A DNA stretch of 64,000 nucleotides, taken from assembly GCA_944472155.2 (NCBI GenBank), contig OX235271.1, forward strand, positions 39,978,633 through 40,042,632, written 5' to 3'. The stretch is from Trichobilharzia szidati. Taxonomy: Eukaryota > Platyhelminthes > Trematoda > Strigeidida > Schistosomatidae. Shown here in pieces: positions 45,161-55,399 of the stretch. The position numbers and the translations under genes were made by a program. Under the pieces are notes generated by a model, which was not told the DNA's origin, did not search any database, and saw nothing but the letters and a program-made list of their open reading frames with translations. The number at the start of each line of letters is the position of its first letter. Position 1 is the first letter of the stretch.

Positions 45161-45805
45161 GGGAACTAAGAGGAAGGCAGATGTTTCGTGTTTACTTTGT
45201 AAATGTAAGCGAGACTTCATTGACATACAATGACAGTTATGAGGGATAACTTGAAGAAAGTAACTTTCATTGGTTGAAGCTGAATGTTGCTGTTAAATTC
45301 TGACTAAATATTACCTTGGCATTAATGTAAAAATACTGAAGAAATGACTTGGTTTCCGAGTGAATTATCAAAATATGAATAAGAAAGTGTAAATCTCATT
45401 ATGTTAAATATTGCATTGATTGTTTGAAAGAATCATTTCATCACTGAGCAGTAGTGGTTAACTATCAATTCATTATCTTTGTAGTATAACAAGATGTGGG
45501 ACGATAGCTATGAACCAAGTTTCTACTCATGCAATTTTGTTTTCTATCTTGATTGCCATTCATGCCTAAATAGGTCACAAATTTTTACTCTTGCAAATAA
45601 AGTCGTTATGAATTTTCATATAGAATTGTGTAATTTGTAAATAATGAATTCGATTCTATGTACAACCATTTGACTGAACTCCATTGCAAACAGGTGTGAC
45701 CATCATCAAATGTTGAATTCCATTCGACTTGACCAGGAAGCAATACCCGTTGAAATGACCGATTTCCAACTACTTGTATTAATTAATAATACATACTATC
45801 AGATT
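45161..45805. other. AT-rich intergenic DNA
   Basis: Nothing was recognised. Confidence 0.3.
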
Positions 45806-45808
45806 TTT

Positions 45809-46018
45809 ATGCGTCGTTGGCACAGTGGTAGGATCCTCGGCCACCGACGCACTCCTTTACCTCTCTAAGCCAGTCATAACACTGGTAAAGAGGGAAGGTT
45901 GGATATGAGGCTAGCAATCCCACCACGTAATAGTAAACACCACTGCTACTGAAACTTTAAGCCTCTAGCTTGAAGCTCCTTAAGTTCCACTGGGAACGTA
46001 ATGGAATAAAAAAAACAA
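45809..46018 (+). mobile_element. SINE-A copy with deleted head segment
   Basis: tgcgtcgttggcacagtggt is followed directly by ccaccgacgcactcctttac, so the B-box segment of the head is deleted. The body and the tail gttccactgggaacgtaatg are intact. Confidence 0.75.
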
Positions 46019-46479
46019 TAAAGGTGATCTAAACACATGCTGTTTACATAACCTACATGCCCTAACATACAGACACTTTCATACACTTTCAAACTAGACA
46101 TGCTTCTAGAAAAAAAAACGAACTCTGTCCTATGAATATATCAGAAACTGATAAGGTTAACTACAATCCTACTCATGCCAGTTAATAGTGTTCATTATCC
46201 TGACAATTTAAAGATAAATTCACCACTGATTTATCAGAGTAAATAACTGAAGGAGAATGAACAATCTAACCGCGTAATATTAAAGCAATCGTAATCTCTG
46301 TAGAAGTAAATAGATTATCTACAAGATGATCTAGTTTACAAGAGCTCACATAGATTTCGTTAGACAACAACACCCCAAGTTGTTTTTGGTTACTCTCTTA
46401 CTCATTCAGTAGTAGTATATATAGTATATTTCTCCTATTCACCCTAATTAACGTTAAATATTCATCATATTGAATTTAT
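46019..46479. other. Intergenic DNA
   Basis: Nothing was recognised. Confidence 0.3.
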
Positions 46480-46650
46480 TTATTTAATTCCTTTTACATT
46501 TCGAATGGAACATAGGGCTTAAAGCTTCAGCTTTTAAGTTTCACTAGCAGTGACGCTTTTGCAGGATGAGTTTGCTAGCCCCACGCTCAACCTTCCCTCT
46601 TTGTCGAGGTTAAAACCGACTAAGTGAGGTGAAGGCGAGCATCCTACTGC
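46480..46650 (-). mobile_element. SINE-A copy, 5' truncated
   Basis: Minus strand: body cttcacctcacttagtcggt, aaagagggaaggttgagcgt, tail gttccattcgaaatgtaaaa. The tRNA-like head is mostly missing. Confidence 0.65.
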
Positions 46651-47301
46651 TACTGTAACAACAGAAGACAAGGGCCAAGCAACAGAACGTTTATTACGGA
46701 AAATCAACACGTATTTATAGATTTTGATGTACATTATTGTAGGTTTATGTTAGTAGAAAATACAGTCTGTTGATTGGTTGTTTCTCACAGAAAGTTAACC
46801 TTGCATCTCTTGTGGCTGTATCAGTTCATCTATATGTTAACTGTATCCGCCTGTCCATCTTGACCCTGACCTCAATTACTGTCAACCAATTTGGCTAGCA
46901 ACCATCTCTCACCACACTACAAATCATGCTGATTGAATTACAGTTTTTAGCCTGTGGATTTAACTTTGAATAAAAAAATTGTCTGTTAAAACAAATTTTT
47001 TTAAACAATTATTCATACTTTAAAATACACAGAAGTTGACATCATCACTTTGAGTTCAAGTTAGGTAAAAATGTTGAATCTCATACAACAACAACAAAAA
47101 AAAAGACACAATTAAGACAAAATGTCGACAGTTCCTTTGATTATACTTATATGTGTATGTAGATATAGTTAATATGGACTTTGTATTGGACTTAAAATAC
47201 ACTTTTGTTGATGTTATCAAATAATAGTAATAATAATAATAATCATTTATTATTGAATAACCAAACTAACCAAATTATATTTGTTTGTCTATGCACTTTA
47301 C
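46651..47301. other. Upstream region of the Snail-family gene
   Basis: AT-rich DNA with a poly-A/caa tract near 47085 and taataataataataatcatt at 47228. It could hold an intron, 5' UTR exon or promoter, but no specific element can be supported. Confidence 0.3.
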
Positions 47302-47303
47302 AG
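47302..47303 (+). promoter_or_regulatory. Candidate 3' splice site before the Snail-family exon
   Basis: A T-rich stretch with some pyrimidines (ttatatttgtttgtctatgc) is followed by actttacag. From 47304 the frame that leads into the gene is open until a TAG at 47370-47372, so translation must start at or after 47388. The segment would be 5' UTR if this site is used. Confidence 0.35.
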
Positions 47304-47387
47304 GTGTATATTTTGATTCGTGATTTATCTCAAGAGCCTTATCAACGTCATCAATACAATTATATTGCATAGATATATTTCAATCAA

Positions 47388-49550
47388 ATGTCTACAGATA
47401 CATGGATGTCTTCACATCGTGAAATTAATCAGCATACTCCTCAAGTACATCCATCATCATCATCAACATCATCATCGACATCATCTTCGTCATCATCATC
47501 ATTAATCGACATGAATTTCATACAGAATATATCCGATGCATTTAATAAATTCTATTCTCCTACAGAAATGAATTCCTTCGCTTCTCCTGATTTATCTATA
47601 TATGCTAATTATTTAAATAGAAAGTTATTTAGTAATTGTTTCAATGAACAACAACCTCAGCAACAACCTCAACAACAACAACAATTAAATGATAATAATT
47701 CACAACACTTTCAAGATTTATTTCATAAACTTTGTAAATCTCTACCACAATTTGATGTAATGCAAAAATCTTTATCAGTATTACCTCAGACAAGTGAAAC
47801 ATCTCCAGAGAAAACTGCACATGATTTAACAATGAATCGTGGAAATTGTGACTTGAATATATCAGATTTTAATTGTAGTAATACAACTTTAGGCACTACT
47901 ACTACTACGCTGCCTAGTCCATCTGAAAAGTCTAGCCCATACAATTCTAGTCTATGCAATCAATCACAGCATAATTCAACAGAGATGAACACGCATCAGA
48001 CAGATAATCAACAACAAATGAAAGAAGACTCTCAAATAGAAGAAAGTAGAGAGTTTAAAAGTAAATTATTTTCATATAAACAAGATAATGACGACGACAG
48101 GCAACAATATCAGTGTATCAGTAATGAAACAATGAGTACACTGCATTTCCCATCTTCACCAAACACAAACACTATGCTAGATAAAATGGATATATCTTTA
48201 AATAAGGCTAAAAAGGGTGAAGTATCACTGAACAATTTACATTGCATTGATGATAGTATAGGACAAAATTATAAGTTGAACACAGATAAATTAACACAAT
48301 ATAATCAGTGTCACTATCATAATAATAATAATAAATGTCGTGACAGTAGTGAACAGTCCGCTGATGAATACCACGCTATTAATTTGTCCATGAAAGAAAC
48401 AGATTTACTCAAAACACCATCTCCACCTCAACCTCAACCTGAAGTAAAAAATCACAGGAATGAGACAAATTATGAATCACTGTCTAATTCAATGCTTTAT
48501 GAATACTACATTAAATTATTACAATTTAATTATTTCGAATGGTTAAAGTATCTGCTGTGTCAATCATCCCAAATATCAGGTAATCCAGGTAATATTTCAA
48601 CTCCTATCCCTCAATTATCTCAGGACAATAATAAAAATAACTATTATCCTACTAATGATAAATCATGTGATATTCATAGTATGAATAATATTCTAGGAGG
48701 TAATCAATGTCCAATAGATTGTCAACTTATTGACAGTTTAACAACAGTTCATAATTCTATGACACACATGAATTCAGATATATTCGGTTTAAATTATGCA
48801 AACAATTTATTACACTTATATGGAGATGTTCAATCAAATTTTTTGTCAGATAATTATCAATCTGCAGTGTTGAACAGTCTTTCAACAATTCCATCATCTT
48901 TATCACCATTAAAGTTAACCCAACCATTAATAAAGGATCCTACTAATTGTATAAATGAAATGTGTACTATAAAATCGAAAAGACAGTCGTCTACAAATTC
49001 AATAATTCCAAAGAATTCTCTCAACAGCAATAATAATAATAGTAATAATAGTGTTAATATTAATAGTAAAAATCAAACAGTAATAACAGCTAATAACAAT
49101 ACATCAAATAGTTATGCTTGTAAATTATGCTCCAAAGTTTATTCACAAGCATCAGCATTAAAAATGCATGTAAGAACGCATACACTACCATGTCGATGTA
49201 CACATTGTGGTAAATCATTTTCACGTAAATGGTTACTTAAAGGACATGAACGTACACATACAGGTGAAAGACCATATTCATGTAATATATGTGGACGTTC
49301 ATTTGCTGATAGATCTAATCTACGTGCACATATGCAAACACATCAACGTGAAAAACGCTATTCATGTTCATATTGTCCACGGTCATTTTCTCGAATGGGT
49401 CTATTAAATAAGCATATATTACAGTGTAATCATCAAAATCATAATATTAATAATAATAATAAAAGTGATAATTACTGTTCACCAATAAATTTTTGTGATG
49501 TAAACCTACAACACAATCGATCATTAATGAGTACAATGCACAGTTTATAA
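47388..49550 (+). CDS. Snail/Scratch-family C2H2 zinc-finger transcription factor
   Basis: A 720-residue nuclear DNA-binding protein, predicted to bind E-box-like (CAGGTG-type) sites and probably to act as a repressor in cell-fate control, as known for Snail-family proteins. Four fingers lie at the C-terminus: residues 576-598, 602-624, 630-652 and 658-680. They contain the diagnostic strings [46 protein letters not shown] and [10 protein letters not shown]. The last finger is C2HC (ends HILQC), as in Snail proteins. Residues 1-575 are low-complexity: Ser runs (about 23-38), Gln/Pro runs (about 87-98), and Asn-rich stretches before and after the fingers. INLSMK at 331-336 resembles a CtBP-binding PxDLS core but lacks the proline. 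The start at 47388 is the first ATG after an in-frame stop at 47370. The predicted N-terminus has no SNAG motif (MPRSFLV type), so an unseen 5' exon or true loss are both possible. No introns are needed. Neighbours are all repeats. Confidence 0.9.
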   Translation: MSTDTWMSSHREINQHTPQVHPSSSSTSSSTSSSSSSSLIDMNFIQNISDAFNKFYSPTEMNSFASPDLSIYANYLNRKLFSNCFNEQQPQQQPQQQQQLNDNNSQHFQDLFHKLCKSLPQFDVMQKSLSVLPQTSETSPEKTAHDLTMNRGNCDLNISDFNCSNTTLGTTTTTLPSPSEKSSPYNSSLCNQSQHNSTEMNTHQTDNQQQMKEDSQIEESREFKSKLFSYKQDNDDDRQQYQCISNETMSTLHFPSSPNTNTMLDKMDISLNKAKKGEVSLNNLHCIDDSIGQNYKLNTDKLTQYNQCHYHNNNNKCRDSSEQSADEYHAINLSMKETDLLKTPSPPQPQPEVKNHRNETNYESLSNSMLYEYYIKLLQFNYFEWLKYLLCQSSQISGNPGNISTPIPQLSQDNNKNNYYPTNDKSCDIHSMNNILGGNQCPIDCQLIDSLTTVHNSMTHMNSDIFGLNYANNLLHLYGDVQSNFLSDNYQSAVLNSLSTIPSSLSPLKLTQPLIKDPTNCINEMCTIKSKRQSSTNSIIPKNSLNSNNNNSNNSVNINSKNQTVITANNNTSNSYACKLCSKVYSQASALKMHVRTHTLPCRCTHCGKSFSRKWLLKGHERTHTGERPYSCNICGRSFADRSNLRAHMQTHQREKRYSCSYCPRSFSRMGLLNKHILQCNHQNHNINNNNKSDNYCSPINFCDVNLQHNRSLMSTMHSL

Positions 49551-50055
49551 GAAAGTCAAATTCTAGAGAATATCATGAAAAGAAATGTAACTTTGTAGAT
49601 ATTGAACTCCTGACAATAAGATTTTCGCCTATGTACATTTCGATATAATAATTGTCAATAATAATAATGATCTAGATTATTATTATTATTATGATTATCT
49701 CTCGTTTCGGCGTTCGTCTAATCTTCCCTCGAATTACCACCCTTCAGATACTCCTTCGTCTTTTTTGTTGTTTCATTATTTTCTTTCGCAAACAAACTAC
49801 TAAAAAAAGAAAACAAGTGACCATAGTTACTTTTTATTTCTCCTGCTTTCGAATTATATGCAACCAAATTGAATTTTTCTGATGGTGTTATTCTCATATT
49901 TTTTAAAAACACAATATGCACAATATACGCTAATTGATAAGAATTGTCTTTTCAAAGAATGCAGACAAGAATTTATTGTCATTCTATTGGAAGAGTAGAA
50001 ATTTTATTGATAGTAATGGAAGTGGCGAGAAAGAGTGCTTACAAAACATATCATC
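49551..50055. other. 3' flank of the Snail-family gene
   Basis: AT-rich, with a gattattattattattatgatt palindrome-like region at about 49675-49697. No canonical AATAAA followed by a clear downstream element could be assigned. Open frames at 49691-50167 have no recognisable domain. Confidence 0.3.
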
Positions 50056-50265
50056 ATTATTTTTTTTTTCCGTAAGTTCTAAGTGGAACATAGGGCGTCG
50101 ACAGCATATCTTCATTACATTCCGGTTCTCTACAGTTGCCTTTATTTGGGTTCCCAGTTGTGCATAAGCTCTCATTTCTTCCTCACACGATCTCCTCCGT
50201 ATCACAGTCGGACGACCAACTTGTCGTTTCCCATACGGATCCCACTCTAAGGCTTGTTGCGTGAT
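50056..50265 (-). mobile_element. RTE-like LINE, 3' end (distal part of split element)
   Basis: The minus strand gives ITQQALEWDPYGKRQVGRPT and EEEMRAYAQLGTQIKATVEN, then the family end ctatgttccacttagaactt with a poly-A (poly-T on plus). This is the C-terminal end of the element whose upstream part lies at 51439-52325. The PLE at 50266-51438 separates the two. The frame matches across the insertion when one copy of the 13-bp duplication is ignored. Confidence 0.8.
50253..50265. repeat. Target-site duplication, left copy
   Basis: cttgttgcgtgat, identical to 51439-51451. Confidence 0.85.
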
Positions 50266-51438
50266 ACCCAAAAATATGGTGGAGATATGTGGATGACACT
50301 TTCACAATGCTAAAAACAGAACATATCTCTAGCTTCTTGACACACATAAACTCACTAGTAGAGGGAATAAAATTCACATTTGAAGCCGAAAATGAGCAAG
50401 GAGAATTAGCTATGTTAGACTGTAAAATAAAACGAATAGAAGAAGGCAAACTACACACTAGTGTTTATAGAAAACCAACGCATTCTAATAGATATTTAGA
50501 CTTTAATTCATCTCATCCTTTAACTGTTAAGGCAGGCTTAGTTAAGTGTTTAACAAACCGAGCAATAGCACTCAGTAGCACAAAAAAGACCTAAATGATG
50601 AAATAAAACAGATCGAAGAGGCGTTGGTGTTAAATAACTATCCTCTAAAATTCATTAGGAAGATTGAAAAACGCCAAAAGAAAAATAAAAAGAATTGTGA
50701 AACTGGTAATAATAACATAAATAAGAGAGAATATAAATCATCTGCAGTTATACCATATGAAGAGGGGACATCTGAGACACTACGTAGGATTCCTAATAAA
50801 GCAGGAATTAGAGTGGCATTTAAACCTACAAACTCACTCAGGGACAAGCTCTGTAGGTTAAAGGACCCAGTGGACCCAATTAGACAAAATAATATAATTT
50901 ACAAAATACCTTGCGATGACTATGAGTTCAACTACATAGGTCAAACTAGTAGGTCAGGGGTAGTCAGATTGTCAGGACATAAGAATTTAGCTAAGATAAG
51001 AATGGTTGACCCCGAGAAGATAAGTAATTTAGAAAAAAGCTCGGCAATTGCAACGCATGCATTAACACACAACCACACAATAGGGTGGGAGAGGGTTAAA
51101 ATTCTAAAAAGTAATCTAGGTAGGTGGAGAGAGAGGTTGATTACTGAATCCTTGTTCATTGAATCTACACCCAACACATGCAATAGGAATGACTCATCAC
51201 TCAAAGCCGAAATATGGAAAATAATACTACCAATCAAATCAAGTGAAAATCAAGTGAAAAACAATGGAACTATATAAATGAATTTAGGAAGTCGTGTGAT
51301 TAACTTGATATGATTATGAGCAATAAATTGTGCTCGAAACGTCATCAGTAAATATTACTGTATAACACTGTGAGACTCTATCAAAATAAAATTTACCCAT
51401 AATGGAATTACACTCTACCACAGTGCCCAAGTTTTATT
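50266..51438 (+). mobile_element. Penelope-like element, 5'-truncated, inserted in an RTE LINE
   Basis: It starts inside the reverse transcriptase at the YVDD catalytic motif (50286-50297). RT thumb sequence follows (LAMLDCKIKRIEEGKLHTSV, YRKPTHSNRYLDFNSSHP). A single frameshift in an A-run near 50581 separates this from the next frame (50624-51277). That frame has a Lys/Asn-rich linker, RRIPNKAGIRVAFKPT, and the GIY-YIG endonuclease core (NNIIYKIPCDDYEFNYIGQT), then HALTHNHTIGWERVKILKSN and ESTPNTCNRNDSSLKAEIWK. The 3' non-coding end carries a hammerhead-like fold (51305-51348) and terminates near ccacagtgcccaagttttat. A 13-bp direct duplication flanks the element. It is the best-preserved PLE here. 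Confidence 0.9.
51305..51348 (+). ncRNA. Hammerhead-like fold in PLE 3' end
   Basis: The order is ttgat, atgatta, t, gagca, loop, tgctc, gaaacgtc, atcag. Helix I is 5 bp (one wobble), helix II 5 bp, and GAAACGUC is intact. Core positions 3 and 8 are A and U, preserving a pair in place of C3-G8. One extra nucleotide precedes helix II. Catalysis is not established. Confidence 0.55.
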
Positions 51439-51451
51439 CTTGTTGCGTGAT
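51439..51451. repeat. Target-site duplication, right copy
   Basis: cttgttgcgtgat, identical to 50253-50265. Confidence 0.85.
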
Positions 51452-52325
51452 GGTGCTCAACGGCCTCTTCAACATATGTTGGATGTTTATTGGCCAAAAG
51501 GTTCTTGGTTGGTTCGTTCCCAGAAGATCCTATTGATTGTCCTGGCTATCTGATCTTCAGTACGGAGTGAAAGCAGATGTTGATAAGTCTAAAGCAAATT
51601 CGAAATAATTTTCGTGACGTGCACGCAAAGTCTCCGGATCGTATAGAAGCGCTGACTAACTTGATATTAGTGGTGGAAATCCGATTCTTGTTGTTTATGC
51701 TGACTGAAGCAGATTTCCATACTGATTTTGGATTTATGAAAGTCTATCTTACCTTTCTGACCCTGATTTTGATATATTCATCCATGCCAACTGCCTGCAG
51801 TTGAAATGACACTGCCCAAATAAGTGAAAGAAATGACTTCAAATTTCTCCAGGTGATGGTTGCTGGTGCCTGTTGTTGTTGTTGGTTAGTTATCCTTATC
51901 GCCTCTTTCTTCTCTATGTTCAGTTAGGGTTCTATCTTCACTGTCTGTGTCTTCTTCCAACTTGCTGGATTTGGGCTTTAGATTTTTGAGTTTGTGTGAC
52001 ACTGGACATAAATCATCCGCAAAGCCCAAATCTTTGTTCCTGCCTACTGACTACCCTTAGCCTGTCTCATAATCAAATCCACCCCAATCAGGAGTATAAT
52101 CGGTGATAATAGGCATCTTTGTCTAACTCCTGTCTCCACTTCAAAGGCATCGCTCAGTTTTCCATTGTGGACCACTTGATATGTGGCATTATCATATATC
52201 CGTTGAATGACAGTGATAGGGGTTTAAGATAGTGCACTCCCTGGTGCTTAGGCAGCTCCAAGATACTTTGCGGTCAAAGCAGTCGAAGGCGTTTTCAAAG
52301 TCGATGAAGTTGGGATAGAGATTTG
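51439..52325 (-). mobile_element. RTE-like LINE, reverse transcriptase part (split element)
   Basis: The decayed minus-strand frames give, in order: NFIDFENAFDCFDRK (RT motif with catalytic Asp), KMPIITDYTPDWGGFDYETG region, DLGFADDLCPVSHKLKNLKP (FADD motif), SFTYLGSVISTAGSW and IARTINRIFWERTNQEPFGQ. Numerous stops and indels are present. The element continues at 50265-50056 beyond the PLE. The 5' part ends near 52325 next to T-family sequence. Confidence 0.8.
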
Positions 52326-52329
52326 ACCG

Positions 52330-52515
52330 ATCCAAGTGCCTAGATGGTGAGCCAGCTTGGCCTGGTAACCTGAAGGTCCCATGTTTGATCTCTTTCGGGA
52401 TACTTAGTGTGCACCTCTGAAGAATCTCAAAAAAATAGGAAGAAACAGCTGTCCAGACTTCCGTGGTTTTCAGTGATCTCTAAGTGATGTTGAAGAAACC
52501 TAACAATTAAAATAT
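52330..52515 (+). repeat. T-family fragment, diverged
   Basis: tRNA-like gcctagatggtgagccagct and ggtcccatgtttgatctctt are followed by a ribozyme relic (cctctgaagaatctc, taggaagaaacagctgtcca). The end block is ctctaagtgatgttgaag. Confidence 0.55.
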
Positions 52516-52554
52516 GATAACTGTCAACAAATTTGGCTGCCATTAGATATATTT

Positions 52555-52985
52555 CTTATTGTTCCTTTGGGTTCCGAGTGGAGCACAGGGCTTCGACAGC
52601 ACGTTTCCACTTTGTCCTTCTCTCTACGGTCCTCTTTAGCCGATCCTACGATTGTCCATAGTCTGTGTTCTCCTCCTAACACGATCTCCTCTATGTCATC
52701 CTCGGACACACTGCCCACTCGTTGCTTCCTATTCGGGTTTCACTCGAGCAATGACCTGGCGAACGATGTCATTCGGTGGTCTCCTCAGCGTGTTCCTCTG
52801 AAAAATGTTCCAAATATTCGTTGAAGTATTGTAATGAAATATCATTTCTCCTACAATATCCTCAAAAATAAGTAGATCCAAATGTAATGGGTTAAGGTGC
52901 TTTGGAAATTTAAGTAACGTCGAGATTCGAAGCAGTCCAGTACGTAAACAACTGAGCTACATCATCTAGATGCTAGACTATAAAT
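52555..52985 (-). mobile_element. SINE-V copy with complete RTE-like tail
   Basis: On the minus strand the head tagtctagcatctagatgat and gatgtagctcagttgtttac are followed by B-box-like gcttcgaatctcgacg. An RTE-type 3' end follows (gaaacccgaataggaagcaa, gaggatgacatagaggagat, cgaagccctgtgctccactc). It is the reverse-complement relative of 44749-45038. Confidence 0.65.
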
Positions 52986-52989
52986 TAAA

Positions 52990-53183
52990 TTCTCTATAGT
53001 TGGTTTGTAGGGATTAAATTTGTTTTTTACGAGTTGATCATGGATTGCTATTAGTTATAGAACCCTTAAAAAACTATCACGGAATACTGGACAGTTGTTT
53101 TTGTGGTCCTAGTTTGGGAATCATCATCAGTACGCACCCACTGAGGTTTGAAACCAGGACCTTCCGGTTACAAGGCTAAATCA
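52990..53183 (-). repeat. T-family 3' half (subfamily 2)
   Basis: Minus strand: aaccggaaggtcctggtttc, gtgcgtactgatgatgattc, ccaaactaggaccacaaaaa. It is head-to-head with the following copy. Confidence 0.65.
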
Positions 53184-53426
53184 CAAATTGGTAGAAGTTA
53201 GAATCCACGGGTTGGCCATTGAGTCAGGTCGGGTCGGGTCGGGTCCCAGTGGCTCAATTATATGCGAGCTTGCCTTGTAACCGGGAGGTCCTGGATTCGA
53301 GCCCCCTGTGGTGGGTGCGTACTGCCAATGATTCCCAAATTGGGACCACAGAAACAGCTGTCCAGCACTTCCTGATAGTTTCCAATGGTTCTCTAAGTGA
53401 TATCGATCCGTGATGAACTCGTATAA
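53184..53426 (+). repeat. T-family copy (subfamily 2)
   Basis: It has a ggtcgggtcgggtcgggtc pentamer run, tRNA-like gtggctcaattatatgcgag with B-box-like ggattcgagccccctg, ribozyme relic gcgtactgccaatgattccc, and then agaaacagctgtccagcact. Confidence 0.7.
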
Positions 53427-55395
53427 ATGAAATGCTTTAATGAAATTGGTGGCAAGTAGTGGGAGGACTCGTCTACTCATTGTATTCACATCACACTTAG
53501 TAATGTTGCTTCCATTAAGACTTGATTGTAACATCTATTGTATCAAGTATTAAGGCGTTATTATGGCGTTTGAATATTTATCACTCTGGAATGTAAACAT
53601 ATCCAGCTAATAAGTTCTGAAGAGGACACAGTGTGTGCCTAGATTTCTCTACAAGCCTTACAAAGAATACATTTGTAATGATCATCGCCTTCACCCACCC
53701 ACCCACCTCCATCTTCCTAATGCGAACAGTTTATCATAATTTTGTTATTGCAGCAAAAGAATCATCTGCAAAATTAAAATCCAGTTAAGTTTTATTGACA
53801 TAAGAAATCCATATTCTCTACTCTAAGATATAAACTTATTCCAAAGTAGAGAAAAACAAACGCTTGTTAGCTTTCTAATATACTCCTATCAATTTCCTAT
53901 TGTTCACAATATCTGACATGAGAACACATAAACAACCTGTAAATGTTAAATAAAACTTGTCTATCACATATAATGAATCAGGCAAATTGTTCTGATAGCA
54001 CCTGTATAAAGTTAACTTTCACGATTACTCTTCTTCGTCTTCTTCTTCTTCTATTTCTTTCCTTCTTTCTCTTCCTTTTCCTACTGCTATCACTTCTACT
54101 CTCAGCAATAAACGATAAGAATATTTCTAGAGCATGTGAACCCTTCTGGCAGAGAATAAGATTGCGTGTATAATCAATCATATAAGCTGTTTATCATATT
54201 ACTATTATTATTATTATAACTGCCAATGTGAATAACAAACAGTAGAATTATTGTTGTCATTCATCTCGCTAAATTTCTCTTCAACAAGCTTATCATCTTC
54301 TTCATTCTCTCAGCTCTCATAACTTGCATGTCTTCTATTGGCATAAATATGGAATGGGGGGGGCGAGGATAAGGCGGCAGCAGTAGAGGAGGAGGAGAAG
54401 AAATAAATAAACCACAAGAATAAATCCAACATCCACTTGTGTTTCTTTCTTTTCATGTAAAATGTCTCTGTGCATGTGTTTCTATGTGATTGACTGTAAC
54501 CACAATAGTAGTGGAGAAATATTTTTTTAGCGCCATGTAGGGATATTTTTCGGTAGTGTTCTTTACGCACCCCCCACCCCCGGTGTTGCTATTGTTTGTT
54601 TTGGCATGATTACTACTGCTACTATTGTTTCCACTATAGGAGTATAAATAGGGATGCAAGTGGAAGACACAAAGACACACTGTGTGCCTGTTTGTGTGTG
54701 TGCGTGTGTGTGGGACTGAATACTCTTCATCTATGTTAGTTTATAGAAAGGTAGAGTGAATATAGAAAATGCTTATGTTTTGGACTAACACGCTTCAGTA
54801 CCAACACACCTACACAGACCTACACAACACAAATGTAAATCAGCCAGATTTATTGTATAACGCAGGTGTAATCACTTTTTCACTTTACCATTTATTAAAA
54901 CAAGTGAATAAATAAATGAATATATATATATTAAATAAACAAATATTCGTCATATCATTCAATAATAAATAATAATATAAAGTGTACACATTATAAATTA
55001 ATTTAATATCTGTCCAGGTGATTCGAAAACATTAAAACCAATGATAGTTTATTTACCATGAAAAATGAATGACTGAACTAGATCATTTACGTGTACTCAA
55101 TGCAAAATTTCTTCCCCCGGGTGTTTTAATATGAAAATATTGTTGCTACTATCATTTGACATCCTAACTAAGTTTTCTTGTGATTGGAAATTTCATATAA
55201 AGTTCTGTTCTGTTCTTTGAAGTGAATAAAAAAAAAAATAGAAAACGGATAAGTAATATGCTGAGGTATCGATTACTTAAAAGGATAACTGAATCGATCA
55301 TTACCTGCAACTCACCCAGAAACATAACACCAACAACAACACGCACACAACTGCTTGCCAGTGGACACCAATCCACGAAAAAAAAGCGGAAATCG
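53427..55395. other. Intergenic DNA with low-complexity tracts
   Basis: There are a pyrimidine-rich tract at 54027-54082, G-rich ggggggggcgagg at about 54355, a C-rich caccccccacccccgg at about 54570, and TG-rich DNA near 54690-54712. Open frames here are simple-sequence artefacts. Confidence 0.4.
54027..54082. repeat. Polypyrimidine tract
   Basis: An almost pure C/T strand built from ctt and ttc units. Confidence 0.8.
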
Positions 55396-55399
55396 TGAA

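Noticed and set aside
47641..47832. Minus-strand open frame within the zinc-finger gene
   Set aside because: It is antisense to the low-complexity Gln/Asn coding region, with no independent support.
50183..50458. Minus-strand open frame across the RTE/PLE junction
   Set aside because: Only its beginning is RTE sequence; the rest is antisense to the PLE reverse transcriptase.
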